This document shows, piece after piece, positions 1 through 8,583 of a stretch of 64,000 nt of DNA. Position 1 is the stretch's first letter. Each line of letters opens with the position of its first letter. A program made the position numbers and the translations under genes. The notes beneath the pieces were generated by a model. The model saw only the letters and a list, made by a program, of their open reading frames with translations, was not told the DNA's origin and did no database searches. This DNA is from Mesorhizobium sp. B2-3-12 (lineage in GTDB: Bacteria > Pseudomonadota > Alphaproteobacteria > Rhizobiales > Rhizobiaceae), in contig NZ_VFVR01000004.1 of the NCBI RefSeq assembly GCF_006442205.1, positions 248,001 through 312,000 on the forward strand, given 5' to 3'.

Positions 1-617
1 TATCGGGCACCTACAACATGGCGCATCCCGACAAGTCCGTGCGCGACGACGGCCTCCGCCGTCTCGCCGTCGTCATCGAGACGGCGGCTACCCTGGATAT
101 TCCCTTGGTGACGCTCTGCACCGGTTCGCGCAATGCCGCCGACCAGTGGGCCTATCACCCTGACAACGCCACACCGGCCGCCTGGTCCGACATGGCCGCC
201 GAGATGGCGAAGGCGCTGGCGCTGGCCGAGAATGCCGGCGTAGATCTCGGCATCGAGCCCGAGCAGGCCAACATCGTCACCTCGGCTGGCGATGCCATCC
301 GCCTGATCGCCGACATGGGTTCGAGGCACCTGAAGATCGTGCTCGATCCGGCGAACCTGTTCGAACAGGCGACGCCGGACGAGGCGCGCGCCATGGTCGC
401 CGCCGCGATCGAAGAGGCCGCCGGCCACATCGCCATGGCGCATGCCAAGGACCGCTTTGCCGACGGCCGCTTTGCGACCGCCGGGCAAGGCGTCGTCGAC
501 TTCCCGGATTTCGTCGCGCGGCTGAAGCGGACGGGTTTCGTCGGCGCGCTCGTTACGCATGGGTTGTCCGCCGACGAAGCACCCGCCGTCGCCACTTTTC
601 TGCGCGGGCTCGTCTGA
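1..617 (+). CDS. Sugar phosphate isomerase/epimerase, 5'-truncated by window edge
   Basis: C-terminal part of a TIM-barrel protein of the sugar phosphate isomerase/epimerase (AP-endonuclease-2-like) superfamily. The frame is open to the window edge (first full codon at base 3) and reads S-G-T-Y-N-M before the first visible Met at 18, so the true start lies upstream. Candidate metal ligands are the Glu in GIEPEQ, the Asp in VLDPAN and the His in AHAKD; the last barrel strand ends in THGLS instead of the more usual Glu. The stop TGA (615-617) overlaps the next ATG by one base, so this is the upstream member of a four-gene operon. The substrate cannot be told from sequence; the neighbours suggest a sugar or sugar-phosphate epimerisation. 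Superfamily is secure, specificity is not. Confidence 0.8.
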   Translation, partial: SGTYNMAHPDKSVRDDGLRRLAVVIETAATLDIPLVTLCTGSRNAADQWAYHPDNATPAAWSDMAAEMAKALALAENAGVDLGIEPEQANIVTSAGDAIRLIADMGSRHLKIVLDPANLFEQATPDEARAMVAAAIEEAAGHIAMAHAKDRFADGRFATAGQGVVDFPDFVARLKRTGFVGALVTHGLSADEAPAVATFLRGLV

Positions 618-1450
618 TGGGCGCCGCGCCGACCACCATGCTTCGCGACGATGCAGCGCTTCGTGTCTTCGACACCGGGCAGGGCAGGCTTCCCGTCGTT
701 TTCCAGCATGGGCTCGGCGGCGATGCCGCCCAGGTGGCGCTGAACTTTCCCGACAGTCCGTCGCGCCGCCGGCTGACCGTAGAATGCCGCGCGCAGGGCG
801 GGTCCGGCACCGGTAGCGGCCGTCCGTTCTCGATCGCGATGTTCGCCGACGACGTGCTGGCCGCCGCCGATGCAGCCGGAATGGAGCGCTTCGTGGCCGG
901 CGGTATCTCGATGGGCGCCGCCATTGCGTTGCACCTGGCGGCCCGCCACCCGGATCGCGTCACCGGTCTTGTACTGGTGCGCCCGGCCTGGACCTTCGAA
1001 GCGGCGCCGCAAAACATGCAGCCTTACGTCGAGGTGGGGGAACTCATCAACCGGCTGCCGCTGGACGAAGCGCGCGCGGCCTTCACGTCCTACGCGACGG
1101 CAACCCGCTTCGGCCGCGAAGCACCGGACAATCTCGCCTCCCTGCTCGGCTTCTTCGCGCGCGAAAACGCTGATGTCTTTGCCGAGGCGATGCAAGCGAT
1201 CGCCAATGACGGGCCTGGCGTGACACGGGCCGAGGCCGCCGGCCTCGCAATCCCCACGCTCATCATTGGCAGCGGCATCGATCTCGTTCATCCCTTGGCG
1301 ACCGCCCGCGAATTGGCTGAGGCCATCCCGGGCGCGGCGTTCGTGGAGGTGACGCCGAAGGCCACCGACAAGAACAGCCACTTCGCCGAAATCCGCGCCG
1401 CCATCGGCGGCTTCCTCGATAGAAATTTCAACAACCAGGACCAATCATGA
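617..1450 (+). CDS. Alpha/beta-fold hydrolase
   Basis: A 277-residue alpha/beta hydrolase. The oxyanion region HGLGG is near residues 31-35, the nucleophile elbow G-I-S-M-G places the catalytic Ser at about 98, and a late His (KNSHFAE) can complete the triad, with an Asp in the GSGIDLVHP loop as likely acid. There is no signal peptide, so it should be cytosolic. It overlaps the upstream stop by one base and the downstream gene by four (ATGA at 1447-1450), which implies translational coupling. In a sugar operon it could be a lactonase or an esterase removing an acyl group from a carbohydrate; that role is inferred from position only. Confidence 0.8.
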   Translation: MGAAPTTMLRDDAALRVFDTGQGRLPVVFQHGLGGDAAQVALNFPDSPSRRRLTVECRAQGGSGTGSGRPFSIAMFADDVLAAADAAGMERFVAGGISMGAAIALHLAARHPDRVTGLVLVRPAWTFEAAPQNMQPYVEVGELINRLPLDEARAAFTSYATATRFGREAPDNLASLLGFFARENADVFAEAMQAIANDGPGVTRAEAAGLAIPTLIIGSGIDLVHPLATARELAEAIPGAAFVEVTPKATDKNSHFAEIRAAIGGFLDRNFNNQDQS

Positions 1451-2169
1451 TCTCGAAAACTTTGTCAGGCCCGGCCGCCATCGCCGCATTGCCGCGCGAT
1501 CGTCTGATCGCCGAATTCTCATCGTGGTCGGCCAATCTCGCCAATTTCGAGAGCGATTTGCAGCGCATCGAACCCTATGTCGATCTGCATCATATCGATG
1601 TCGCGGACGGCCATTTCGCGCCATCTTTTTTGTTTTTCCCCGATCTAGTCGCCCGCATTGCCAAGCTGACGGCCAGCCCGATCCATGTCCATCTGATGGT
1701 CGACGGTTCAATCGTCGAGGAACAGACGCGCCAGTTCATAGAGGCCGGCGCCGACATGATCAGCGTCCATGCCGAGAATGGCGAGGCGGGCCTGCGTGCC
1801 GTGCGGCTGGCACGTGAACTCGGCGCCGAAGCCGGGGTCGTGCTGAGGCTGGAGACGCCGGTCGAAACGGTGGCGCCTTTCGTCTCCGAAGTCGCCTTCG
1901 TCACGCTTCTGGGCACCGCGATCGGCGTCAAGGGCCAGGGCCTGTCCGAAAAAGCCTGCGACAGGCTGGGCGAGGCCCGCGCCATCCTGCGAAAGGCCGG
2001 CCGCGAGGCGGCTGTGGTGCTCGCCGCCGATGGCGGCATCCGCCACGAAACCGTGCCGCTGCTGCGCGCCGCCGGAGCCGAGACGGTGGTGCTCGGTTCG
2101 CTCGCTTTCGGCGACAAGGATCTCGCCGGCCGCATCGCCTGGCTGCATGGTTTGAAGGTCGCGGCATGA
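1447..2169 (+). CDS. Ribulose-phosphate 3-epimerase family protein
   Basis: A 240-residue TIM-barrel protein of the ribulose-phosphate 3-epimerase family. The metal-binding signature HIDVADGHF gives His49 and Asp51, HLMV gives His82, and ADGGI gives the catalytic Asp195. The usual epimerase loop NPGFGGQ is replaced by a GTAIGVKGQG stretch near 156-165, so this is a divergent branch and not the housekeeping Rpe. Next to a ROK kinase, the pairing resembles the AlsE/AlsK pair of D-allose use, in which a ROK kinase phosphorylates the hexose and an Rpe homologue epimerises the ketose phosphate; that is analogy only. Coupled to both neighbours by ATGA overlaps. Confidence 0.8.
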   Translation: MISKTLSGPAAIAALPRDRLIAEFSSWSANLANFESDLQRIEPYVDLHHIDVADGHFAPSFLFFPDLVARIAKLTASPIHVHLMVDGSIVEEQTRQFIEAGADMISVHAENGEAGLRAVRLARELGAEAGVVLRLETPVETVAPFVSEVAFVTLLGTAIGVKGQGLSEKACDRLGEARAILRKAGREAAVVLAADGGIRHETVPLLRAAGAETVVLGSLAFGDKDLAGRIAWLHGLKVAA

Positions 2170-3185
2170 GAATCGAAGCCGCCCTCGCGATCGATCTTGG
2201 CGGCACCGAGCTTCGTGCCGCCCTGGTCGACCGTGACGGCAAGATCCTGGCCTTCGCGGCGGTGCCGACACAGGCGCAGGCCGGTCCCAACGTGGTGATC
2301 GGCCAGATCGAGGCGCTGGCCGCGACCGTCCATGCCGAGGCGCCGGGCCTCGCCATCGTCGGCGTCGGCGTCGGCGCGCCGGGACCGCTCGATCCGCTTG
2401 CCGGCATCGCGGTCGGGCCGCCGACGCTCGCCGGCTGGCAGGACGTGCCACTGGCCGACATACTCGAGCGGCGGCTTGGCCTGCCGGTACGGCTAGAGAA
2501 CGACGCCAATGCGGCAGCGCTCGGCGAATGGCGCTTCGGTGCCGGTCACGGCGCGCGCTCACTGGTCTTCGTCACGGTCTCGACCGGCATTGGCGGCGGT
2601 GTCGTCGCCGACGGCCGCATCCTGCACGGCCGCCGTGGCCTTGCCGCCGAGATCGGCCATATGACCATCACCAACGAGGGCGAGCGCTGCGTGTGCGGCG
2701 TCGTCGGCTGCTTCGAGGCCATCGCCTCGGGAACCGCGCTTGGCCGCCGTGCCAATGCCGCGACATCGCCCCTGGACGGCTCGACGTTGCGCCGCCTCTC
2801 GGCCAACGCCGAGGTGACCGGACGCCACGTCGTCGAGGCGGCACGGCTGCAGGACGATCTCGCTGTGGCGCTGCTCGAAGAGGAGGCACGCTGGCTGGGT
2901 GTGGGTTTCACCAACCTCCTGCATCTCTATTCGCCCGACGTTCTGGTCGTCGGCGGCGGCATCGCCAATGGCCTCGACCTGATGGCGCCCGTCATCGAGG
3001 CGACCATCCGCCTGCGCGCCATGCGTGCCTATCGCGACGTTCCGGTCGTCCAGGCGCAGCTCGGCCGCCATGCCGGCCTTGTCGGCGCCGCAAGCCTCGT
3101 CCTGTTCGACGATGGCAGCCTGGCGGCTCGCATGCCTGTCGGCCCCAGCACATTTCCCGACACCAGGAGGGACTTCAATGGCTGA
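2166..3185 (+). CDS. ROK family sugar kinase
   Basis: A 339-residue ROK-family sugar kinase. The N-terminal phosphate loop DLGGTELRAAL, the catalytic Asp in ENDANAAALGEW, the GTGIGGG loop and the ROK zinc signature (GHM...CVCGVVGCFEA, a His followed by three Cys) are all present, so it should be active. Unlike ROK repressors it has no N-terminal helix-turn-helix. It should phosphorylate a hexose or N-acetylated hexosamine in the cytosol. The start overlaps the previous stop (ATGA at 2166-2169). It is the last full-length gene of the operon; a strong Shine-Dalgarno lies inside its 3' end (see the small ORF at 3178). Confidence 0.88.
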   Translation: MRIEAALAIDLGGTELRAALVDRDGKILAFAAVPTQAQAGPNVVIGQIEALAATVHAEAPGLAIVGVGVGAPGPLDPLAGIAVGPPTLAGWQDVPLADILERRLGLPVRLENDANAAALGEWRFGAGHGARSLVFVTVSTGIGGGVVADGRILHGRRGLAAEIGHMTITNEGERCVCGVVGCFEAIASGTALGRRANAATSPLDGSTLRRLSANAEVTGRHVVEAARLQDDLAVALLEEEARWLGVGFTNLLHLYSPDVLVVGGGIANGLDLMAPVIEATIRLRAMRAYRDVPVVQAQLGRHAGLVGAASLVLFDDGSLAARMPVGPSTFPDTRRDFNG

Positions 3186-3243
3186 GCTCAAACCGCACAG
3201 CGATGCAGGCCGATCCGTTCCGCCGCCATCGCGCGCCGCCTGA
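3178..3243 (+). CDS. Possible 21-residue peptide or remnant start of a lost gene
   Basis: An ATG at 3178 is preceded by a consensus Shine-Dalgarno AGGAGG (3165-3170) at ideal spacing and overlaps the end of the ROK gene in another frame. The frame stops after 21 codons (MAELKPHSDAG then RSVPPPSRAA). The strong ribosome site implies a real next cistron, but what follows is too short for a known protein and runs straight into a terminator. It may be a leader-like peptide, or the start of a gene whose body has been deleted. No homologue is recognised. Confidence 0.3.
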   Translation: MAELKPHSDAGRSVPPPSRAA

Positions 3244-3259
3244 CATCGTCAGCGCATGA

Positions 3260-3295
3260 AAAATGGCCGGAGACAGCAATGTCCCCGGCCATTTT
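3260..3295. terminator. Bidirectional hairpin terminator between ROK operon and dctA
   Basis: An 11-bp perfect stem (AAAATGGCCGG at 3260-3270 with CCGGCCATTTT at 3285-3295) encloses a second 4-bp stem GACA/TGTC closed by a GCAA tetraloop, with one A:C mismatch between the stems. The A-rich and T-rich flanks give a U-run in both directions, so it can end both the leftward dctA transcript and the rightward ROK operon. Confidence 0.85.
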
Positions 3296-3319
3296 CCTGT
3301 TCTCGTGCGGTTGCGGGGC

Positions 3320-4648
3320 TCACTCGGCGGGAACGATGTCCGCCGGCATGCTGTCGTCGGCCGTACCCGCCAGGGCCCTGGCGAGCTTTGCCTCGTCGAG
3401 TTCGCCTTCCCAACGTGCCACCACCAGCGTGGCCACCGCATTGCCGACGAAGTTGGTCAGCGCCCGGCATTCCGACATGAAGCGGTCGACGCCAAGGATC
3501 AGCGCCATGCCGGCGACGGGCACCGAGGGAACCACCGAAAGCGTGGCGGCGAGCGTGATGAAGCCTGCCCCGGTGATGCCGGCGGCACCCTTCGAGGACA
3601 GCATCGCGACCAGCAGCAGCAGGATCTGGTCGCCGAAGGAGAGGTGGATATTCGTCGCCTGGGCGATGAACAGCGCGGCAAGCGTCATGTAGATGTTGGT
3701 GCCGTCGAGGTTGAAGGAATAGCCGGTCGGGATGACCAGCCCGACCACCGAGCGCTTGGCGCCGGCCTTTTCCATCTTCTCCATCAGCGAGGGCAGGGCG
3801 GCTTCCGATGACGAGGTGCCCAGCACCAGCAGCAGCTCTTCCTTGATGTAGCGCAGCAGCGACAGGATGGAGAAGCCGTTGTAGCGGCAGACCGCACCCA
3901 GCACGACGAACACGAACAGCAGCGATGTCGCGTAGAAAGTGCCGACCAGCATGGCGAGATTGACGACCGAGCCGATGCCGTATTTGCCGATGGTGAAGGC
4001 CATGGCGCCGAACGCGCCGATCGGAGCTGCCTTCATCAGCACGCTGACCAGCTTGAACATCGGCGCCATTAGCGCCTGCAGGAAGTTGAGCACCGGCGTG
4101 CCCTTGTCGCCGACCAGCGCCAGCGCGATGCCGAACAGCACCGAGAAGAACAGCACCTGCAGAATGTCGCCATCGGCGAAGGCGCCGACGATGGTGCCGG
4201 GGATGATGTTCATCAGGAAGCCGGTGACCGACTGGTCATGCGCCTTGGCGGCATAGCTGTTGACGGTCGAGGCATCGAGCGTCGCCGGGTCGATGTTGAA
4301 GCCGGCGCCCGGCTGCACGACATTGGCCACGATCAGGCCGATGATAAGAGCCAGCGTCGAGAAGGTGAGGAAATAGAGCATCGCCTTGCCGGCGACGCGG
4401 CCGACCTTCTGCAGGTCGCTCATGCCGGCGATGCCGGTTGCGACGGTCAGGAAGATGACCGGAGCGATGATCATCTTGACCAGCTTGATGAAGGCGTCGC
4501 CGAGCGGCTTCATGCTCTCGCCGATAGACGGATAATAGTGGCCGAGCAGGATGCCGACGGTGATCGCCACCAGCACCTGCACGTAGAGCTGGGCATAGAG
4601 GGGCTTGCGCTGCGCGGCGGGCGCGGCGGATTGGTCTGCGATATGCAT
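3320..4648 (-). CDS. dctA: C4-dicarboxylate transport protein DctA
   Basis: A 442-residue inner-membrane symporter of the DAACS (SLC1-like) family that imports succinate, fumarate and malate with cations. Diagnostic stretches include [18 protein letters not shown], the re-entrant loop [12 protein letters not shown], and [12 protein letters not shown], which are typical of DctA. The open frame continues upstream of the ATG at 4648, but that ATG has a good ribosome site (AGGGAGAG) and starts the canonical DctA N-terminus (MHIADQS). In rhizobia DctA feeds dicarboxylates to free-living cells and bacteroids. It is divergent from dctBD, with a sigma-54 promoter and DctD-type sites between them, and ends at the bidirectional terminator. 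Confidence 0.97.
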   Translation of the reverse strand: MHIADQSAAPAAQRKPLYAQLYVQVLVAITVGILLGHYYPSIGESMKPLGDAFIKLVKMIIAPVIFLTVATGIAGMSDLQKVGRVAGKAMLYFLTFSTLALIIGLIVANVVQPGAGFNIDPATLDASTVNSYAAKAHDQSVTGFLMNIIPGTIVGAFADGDILQVLFFSVLFGIALALVGDKGTPVLNFLQALMAPMFKLVSVLMKAAPIGAFGAMAFTIGKYGIGSVVNLAMLVGTFYATSLLFVFVVLGAVCRYNGFSILSLLRYIKEELLLVLGTSSSEAALPSLMEKMEKAGAKRSVVGLVIPTGYSFNLDGTNIYMTLAALFIAQATNIHLSFGDQILLLLVAMLSSKGAAGITGAGFITLAATLSVVPSVPVAGMALILGVDRFMSECRALTNFVGNAVATLVVARWEGELDEAKLARALAGTADDSMPADIVPAE

Positions 4649-4740
4649 CGAACTCTCCCTGGCCGGATGGAACGGACATGGCCGTTCTGCGTGACTTCTC
4701 CCATCGCGGCGCTCCGGTTGCCCGCCGCTGCAAATACGGT

Positions 4741-4756
4741 TGCAAGCGCTATGCCA
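4741..4756 (-). promoter_or_regulatory. Sigma-54 promoter of dctA
   Basis: Read on the minus strand this is TGGCATAGCGCTTGCA. It matches the sigma-54 (RpoN) consensus TGGCAC-N5-TTGCW with correct spacing and the invariant GG and GC. It lies about 93 bases upstream of the dctA start and points at dctA, as expected for a DctD-activated promoter. Confidence 0.9.
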
Positions 4757-4816
4757 GATGGCGCGAAGGGCGGGTTCCCGGGGTTCAGCCGTTCCTGCCC
4801 TGTTTTCGACGGGGAT

Positions 4817-4836
4817 CTGTGCGGATTTCCGCACAG
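4817..4836. promoter_or_regulatory. DctD-type upstream activator site 1 (perfect palindrome)
   Basis: CTGTGCGGATTTCCGCACAG is a perfect inverted repeat with 8-bp arms and a 4-base centre, about 60-75 bases upstream of the dctA sigma-54 promoter. Position and sequence fit the dyad recognised by the DctD response regulator upstream of rhizobial dctA genes. Confidence 0.8.
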
Positions 4837-4847
4837 GCCTTGTTTGC

Positions 4848-4867
4848 TCTGGCGGAATTTCGCATTA
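4848..4867. promoter_or_regulatory. Candidate second, weaker DctD site
   Basis: The core GCGGAATTTCGC resembles the core of the perfect palindrome at 4817-4836 (GCGGATTTCCGC). The two centres are 31 bp apart, close to three helical turns, so both would face the same side of DNA. The outer arms are poorly conserved, which fits a low-affinity site filled cooperatively. Confidence 0.5.
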
Positions 4868-5096
4868 GACTGGGGACCAAAGCCGTGCAGGGAAGGAGAG
4901 GCCGACGCCCCGACAGCGCATCGATAGCGAAGCCCCGGGCTTTGCCGGCCGCGACCTGCTGCGCGAAGCGGGAACGCGCCTGCGCGATGGCCGCTGGCTG
5001 CCTCTTGCGCTCGCGCTGGCGCTGCTGGCCGGCGCGGTTGCCGTCGCCGGGCGCATCGCCGAGGGGCAGGCGGCGGGCGACCTGCGCGACGGGGCC

Positions 5097-6776
5097 TTGG
5101 CCGCCTTGCCGCTGGCGGCGGGGACGTTGACCGGCGAGATCGAAAAGCAGCGCCTAGTCCCACTGGTGCTGGCGCGCGACGATGCGGTGCGCGATGCGCT
5201 GCGCCGCGCCGGAAAGGTCCAGGAAACAGCTCTTGACGCCAAGCTCAAGGCCATAGCCAGCGATGCGTCGGCCTCCGCCATCTATGTCATCGATACGGCT
5301 GGCATCGCGATATCGGCCAGCAATGCCGGACAGCCGGACAGTTTTGTCGGCATCGACTATAATTTTCGCCACTATTTCACCGGTGCGATGGCGAAGGGCG
5401 CCGCCAGCCAGTACGGCCTCGGCACGATCAGCGGCAAGCCGGGACTCTACCTTGCCAGCCGTGTCGACGATGGTGGAGAACCGCTTGGCGTCGCGGTGCT
5501 GAAGGTCGAACTCGGCGGTGTCGAAGCCAATTGGCGCGCAAGCGGCTTTCGCGTTTTCGTCACCGACGAGCGCGGCGTCGTCCTGGCCACCAGCCAGCCC
5601 GACTGGCGGTTCCATGCGCTGGCGCCGCTCTCCGCCGCGCACGCCGCCGCCGCGCGTGCCCAGCTTCAACTGAACGCCGCCGCCTTCGAACCGCTGCCGA
5701 TACGGCGTGGCGCCGGTGACGGCCTAGCGACAATCGAGGAGGCCGGAAAATCGCGTCGCTTCGTCGAGGTGGTGCAGGATTTGCCTGGTGCCGTCCCCGG
5801 TTGGCGCCTGTGGCTGCTGACGCCCGCCGATGCCGCCTTGGCCGCCGCCGCCAACACGGCGCGCCTGACCACGCTGCTCGGACTGCTGTTGATGGGCCTG
5901 CTCGCTTATGTGCTCACCCGGCGCCGCCGCGCGCGCCGGCTGCGGCAGGAGGCGCTGGCGCGCATGAACACCGAGCTGGAAAGCCGGGTCAGCACAAGGA
6001 CCGCCGAACTGACCCGTTCCAACAGCGCGCTCGCCGGCGAGATCGCCGAGCGCGAAAACGCCGAGGCCAAGGTCCGCCGGCTGCGCGACGATCTCGCCCA
6101 GGCCAACCGGCTCTCGATCCTCGGGCAGATCGCCGCCGGCGTGGCGCATGAGATCAACCAGCCGGTCGCCGCGATCCGCACTTATGCCGAGAATGCCGGC
6201 CGTTTTCTCGAGGCCGGCAGGACCGAACCGGCGAACGGCAATCTGACCTCGATCGTGTCGATGACTGAACGCATCGGCGCGATCACCAGCACGCTGCGCA
6301 CCTTTGCGCGACGACCTGGCGTCGCTGCCTCGCCGTTGCCGGTAGGCGAGGCGATCGACGGCGCGCTGTCGCTTCTATCCGGCCGCATCCGCGATTCCGG
6401 CGTCACCATCGTCAAGCCGCGCGGCACCGCGTCGCCGCTGGTGATGGCAAGTCGCATCCGGCTGGAGCAGATCCTGGTCAATCTTCTACAGAACGCGCTG
6501 GACGCCATGAAGGACCGGCCCGATCCCCGCATCGAGATCGACCTCGCCGAACGCGGCGACCGCGTTCTGATCTCGGTGAGCGACAATGGTCCCGGCCTTG
6601 GGCCGGAAGCCGCCGGCAACCTGTTCATGCCGTTCCAGACCACCAAGGAGAAGGGGCTTGGCCTCGGCCTCGTGATCTCGCAGGAGATCGCCCAGGAGTT
6701 GGGCGGCACGCTGCGGCTCGACCCCGGATATGCCGGCGGCGCATCCTTCACCATCGACTTGAGGCGGATCGAATGA
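5097..6776 (+). CDS. dctB: C4-dicarboxylate sensor histidine kinase DctB (true start lies upstream)
   Basis: Membrane sensor kinase that detects periplasmic dicarboxylates and phosphorylates DctD. The TTG at 5097 is the only ATG/GTG/TTG in frame, but the open frame runs back to 4869 and encodes the first membrane helix (LPLALALALLAGAVAVAG, about 4995-5051), so the real protein is longer, roughly 600-620 residues. A ribosome site GGAAGGAG at 4891-4898 has no normal start after it; ACG, ATC or CTG codons are the options. Visible parts: periplasmic sensor with [10 protein letters not shown], second membrane helix [14 protein letters not shown], coiled coil, H-box [10 protein letters not shown] (His351 counted from the TTG), N-box [13 protein letters not shown]1 DNGPGLG and G2 GLGLGLV. 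It overlaps dctD by ATGA. Confidence 0.92.
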   Translation: MAALPLAAGTLTGEIEKQRLVPLVLARDDAVRDALRRAGKVQETALDAKLKAIASDASASAIYVIDTAGIAISASNAGQPDSFVGIDYNFRHYFTGAMAKGAASQYGLGTISGKPGLYLASRVDDGGEPLGVAVLKVELGGVEANWRASGFRVFVTDERGVVLATSQPDWRFHALAPLSAAHAAAARAQLQLNAAAFEPLPIRRGAGDGLATIEEAGKSRRFVEVVQDLPGAVPGWRLWLLTPADAALAAAANTARLTTLLGLLLMGLLAYVLTRRRRARRLRQEALARMNTELESRVSTRTAELTRSNSALAGEIAERENAEAKVRRLRDDLAQANRLSILGQIAAGVAHEINQPVAAIRTYAENAGRFLEAGRTEPANGNLTSIVSMTERIGAITSTLRTFARRPGVAASPLPVGEAIDGALSLLSGRIRDSGVTIVKPRGTASPLVMASRIRLEQILVNLLQNALDAMKDRPDPRIEIDLAERGDRVLISVSDNGPGLGPEAAGNLFMPFQTTKEKGLGLGLVISQEIAQELGGTLRLDPGYAGGASFTIDLRRIE

Positions 6777-8125
6777 CGGAAGCGACAGGGCTGGTGGTGC
6801 TCGTCGATGACGATGCCGACCTGCTGCATGCCACGACGCAACTGCTCGAACTTGCCGGCTTCACGGTGATTGCGCTGAAGGCCGCCGAAGCGGCGCTGGG
6901 CGTTGTCGACGAGAGTTTCGAGGGCGTGGTGGTCAGCGACATCAGAATGCCCGGCATGAACGGGCTGCAGCTGTTCGACCGGGTCAAGGCTGTTGATCCC
7001 GACTTGCCGGTGATCCTGGTTACCGGCCATGGCGATGTCGATCTTGCGGTCGCCGCGCTCAAGGATGGCGTCTACGATTTCATCCCCAAACCCTATGCGG
7101 GCGAGCGTCTGGTCGAGGCGCTGAAACGGGCGTCGGAGAAGCGGCGGCTGGTGATGGAGAACCGGCGGCTGCGCGAGGCCGCGGCACTTGCCGCCGACGG
7201 CATGCCGCTGATCGGCGAGGCGCCCTCCATCCGCCGCCTGCGCGAGACCTTGCGCCAGATCGCCGACATGGATGTCGACGTGCTGGTCGAAGGCGAGACC
7301 GGAACCGGCAAGGAAGTGGTGGCCGACCTCCTGCACAGATGGGGCCGGCGCCGTGCAAAGCCTTTCGTGGCGCTGAATTGCGGCGCCCTGCCGGAAACCG
7401 TGATCGAGAGCGAGTTGTTCGGCCATGAGGCGGGCGCCTTCACCGGCGCGCAGCGGCGGCGTATCGGCAGCGTCGAGCATTCCAGTGGCGGCACACTCTT
7501 CCTCGACGAGATCGAATCCATGCCCCCGGCCCTGCAGGTCAAGCTCTTGCGGGTGCTGGAAACGCGCAGCCTCACGCCGCTGGGCTCGAACGAGACGAGG
7601 CGGCTCGACCTCAGGGTCGTCGCGGCAACCAAGATCGATCTCGGCCGGCCCGACCAGCGCGGCGATTTCCGCGAGGATCTCTATTTCCGCCTCAACGTGG
7701 TGACGCTGCGCATTCCGCCATTGCGCGAGCGGCGCGGCGATATCCCGATGCTGTTCGGCCATTTCCTCGGCAAGGCGGCGGAACGCTTCGGCCGGCCCGT
7801 CGCCAGGGCGAATGCCGCTGTCAGCGATTATCTCCAGTCGCATGACTGGCCGGGGAATGTGCGCGAACTCGCGCATTTCGCCGATCGCGTCGCACTCGGC
7901 CTCGGGCCCGATGACGAGGCCGGCGCGCGGTCCGCGCGGCCGGAGCCTGATGTCGCGCTGCCCGAAAGGGTAGGGCAGTATGAGGCGCGGCTCATCCGCG
8001 ACGCGCTGCGCGATCACGGCGGCGATGTGCGCGGCGCCATCGAAGCACTCGGCGTGCCGCGCAAGACGTTTTATGACAAGCTCAAGCGCTACGGCATTGC
8101 CGCATCGGATTTTCGTCCCTCCTGA
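6773..8125 (+). CDS. dctD: C4-dicarboxylate response regulator DctD (sigma-54 activator)
   Basis: A 450-residue NtrC-class activator. Order of domains: receiver with phospho-acceptor Asp56 (VVSDIRMPG), AAA+ domain with Walker A GETGTGKE, the sigma-54 contact loop GAFTGA, and Walker [11 protein letters not shown], then a Fis-type helix-turn-helix at the C-terminus ([21 protein letters not shown]). All key residues are intact. When phosphorylated by DctB it should bind the palindromes at 4817-4867 and open the sigma-54 promoter of dctA. Its start overlaps the dctB stop. Confidence 0.96.
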   Translation: MTEATGLVVLVDDDADLLHATTQLLELAGFTVIALKAAEAALGVVDESFEGVVVSDIRMPGMNGLQLFDRVKAVDPDLPVILVTGHGDVDLAVAALKDGVYDFIPKPYAGERLVEALKRASEKRRLVMENRRLREAAALAADGMPLIGEAPSIRRLRETLRQIADMDVDVLVEGETGTGKEVVADLLHRWGRRRAKPFVALNCGALPETVIESELFGHEAGAFTGAQRRRIGSVEHSSGGTLFLDEIESMPPALQVKLLRVLETRSLTPLGSNETRRLDLRVVAATKIDLGRPDQRGDFREDLYFRLNVVTLRIPPLRERRGDIPMLFGHFLGKAAERFGRPVARANAAVSDYLQSHDWPGNVRELAHFADRVALGLGPDDEAGARSARPEPDVALPERVGQYEARLIRDALRDHGGDVRGAIEALGVPRKTFYDKLKRYGIAASDFRPS

Positions 8126-8154
8126 CGCTTGCAACCACGCAATCCGGAAAAGCC

Positions 8155-8583
8155 ATGAACACCACGCTCGAGACGACCGCCAATCCCCTGCCGGAAGACC
8201 TCGCCTTTCTCGGAGAGCGGCTGACCGCGTTCAACGACAGCGATGTCGGCGCTTCCGAAAGAAAGGCGCTGGCGGTGTTCGTGCGCGACGAGGCCGGCGC
8301 GGTGGTCGCAGGTATCTCGGGCTATACGGCCTGGGGCTGGCTCTATGTGCAATGGCTGTGGGTCGATGAAAGGCTGCGCGGCCAGCATATGGCAGGCCGC
8401 ATGCTCGACGCCGCCGAACAGGAAGCCATCGCGCGCGGCTGCGGCAATGCCTGGATCGACACCTTTAGTCCGCTTGCCGCCAAGGTCTATCAGCGGCAGG
8501 GCTATCAGCCTTTTGGTGCCTTGGCCGATTTCCCCGTCGGTCGCAGCCGCGTCTTCCTGCGGAAGCAGCTTTCGCCCTCCTAA
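8155..8583 (+). CDS. GNAT family N-acetyltransferase
   Basis: A 142-residue GNAT-fold protein. The acetyl-CoA-binding region follows the usual pattern: beta4 [21 protein letters not shown] contains the R/Q-x-x-G-x-G/A motif in variant form (RGQHMAGR), then [14 protein letters not shown] and a C-terminal [10 protein letters not shown] segment. The substrate is unknown. It begins 29 bases after dctD in the same direction and may be read from it, but no functional link is evident. Its TAA stop overlaps the anmK stop on the other strand (8580-8583). Confidence 0.85.
   Translation: MNTTLETTANPLPEDLAFLGERLTAFNDSDVGASERKALAVFVRDEAGAVVAGISGYTAWGWLYVQWLWVDERLRGQHMAGRMLDAAEQEAIARGCGNAWIDTFSPLAAKVYQRQGYQPFGALADFPVGRSRVFLRKQLSPS

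Noticed and set aside
155..1444. Long open frame on the minus strand opposite the first three genes
   Set aside because: Antisense shadow of high-GC coding DNA: low-complexity Arg/Ala/Gly composition, no domain, no ribosome site, and the plus strand encodes clear families.
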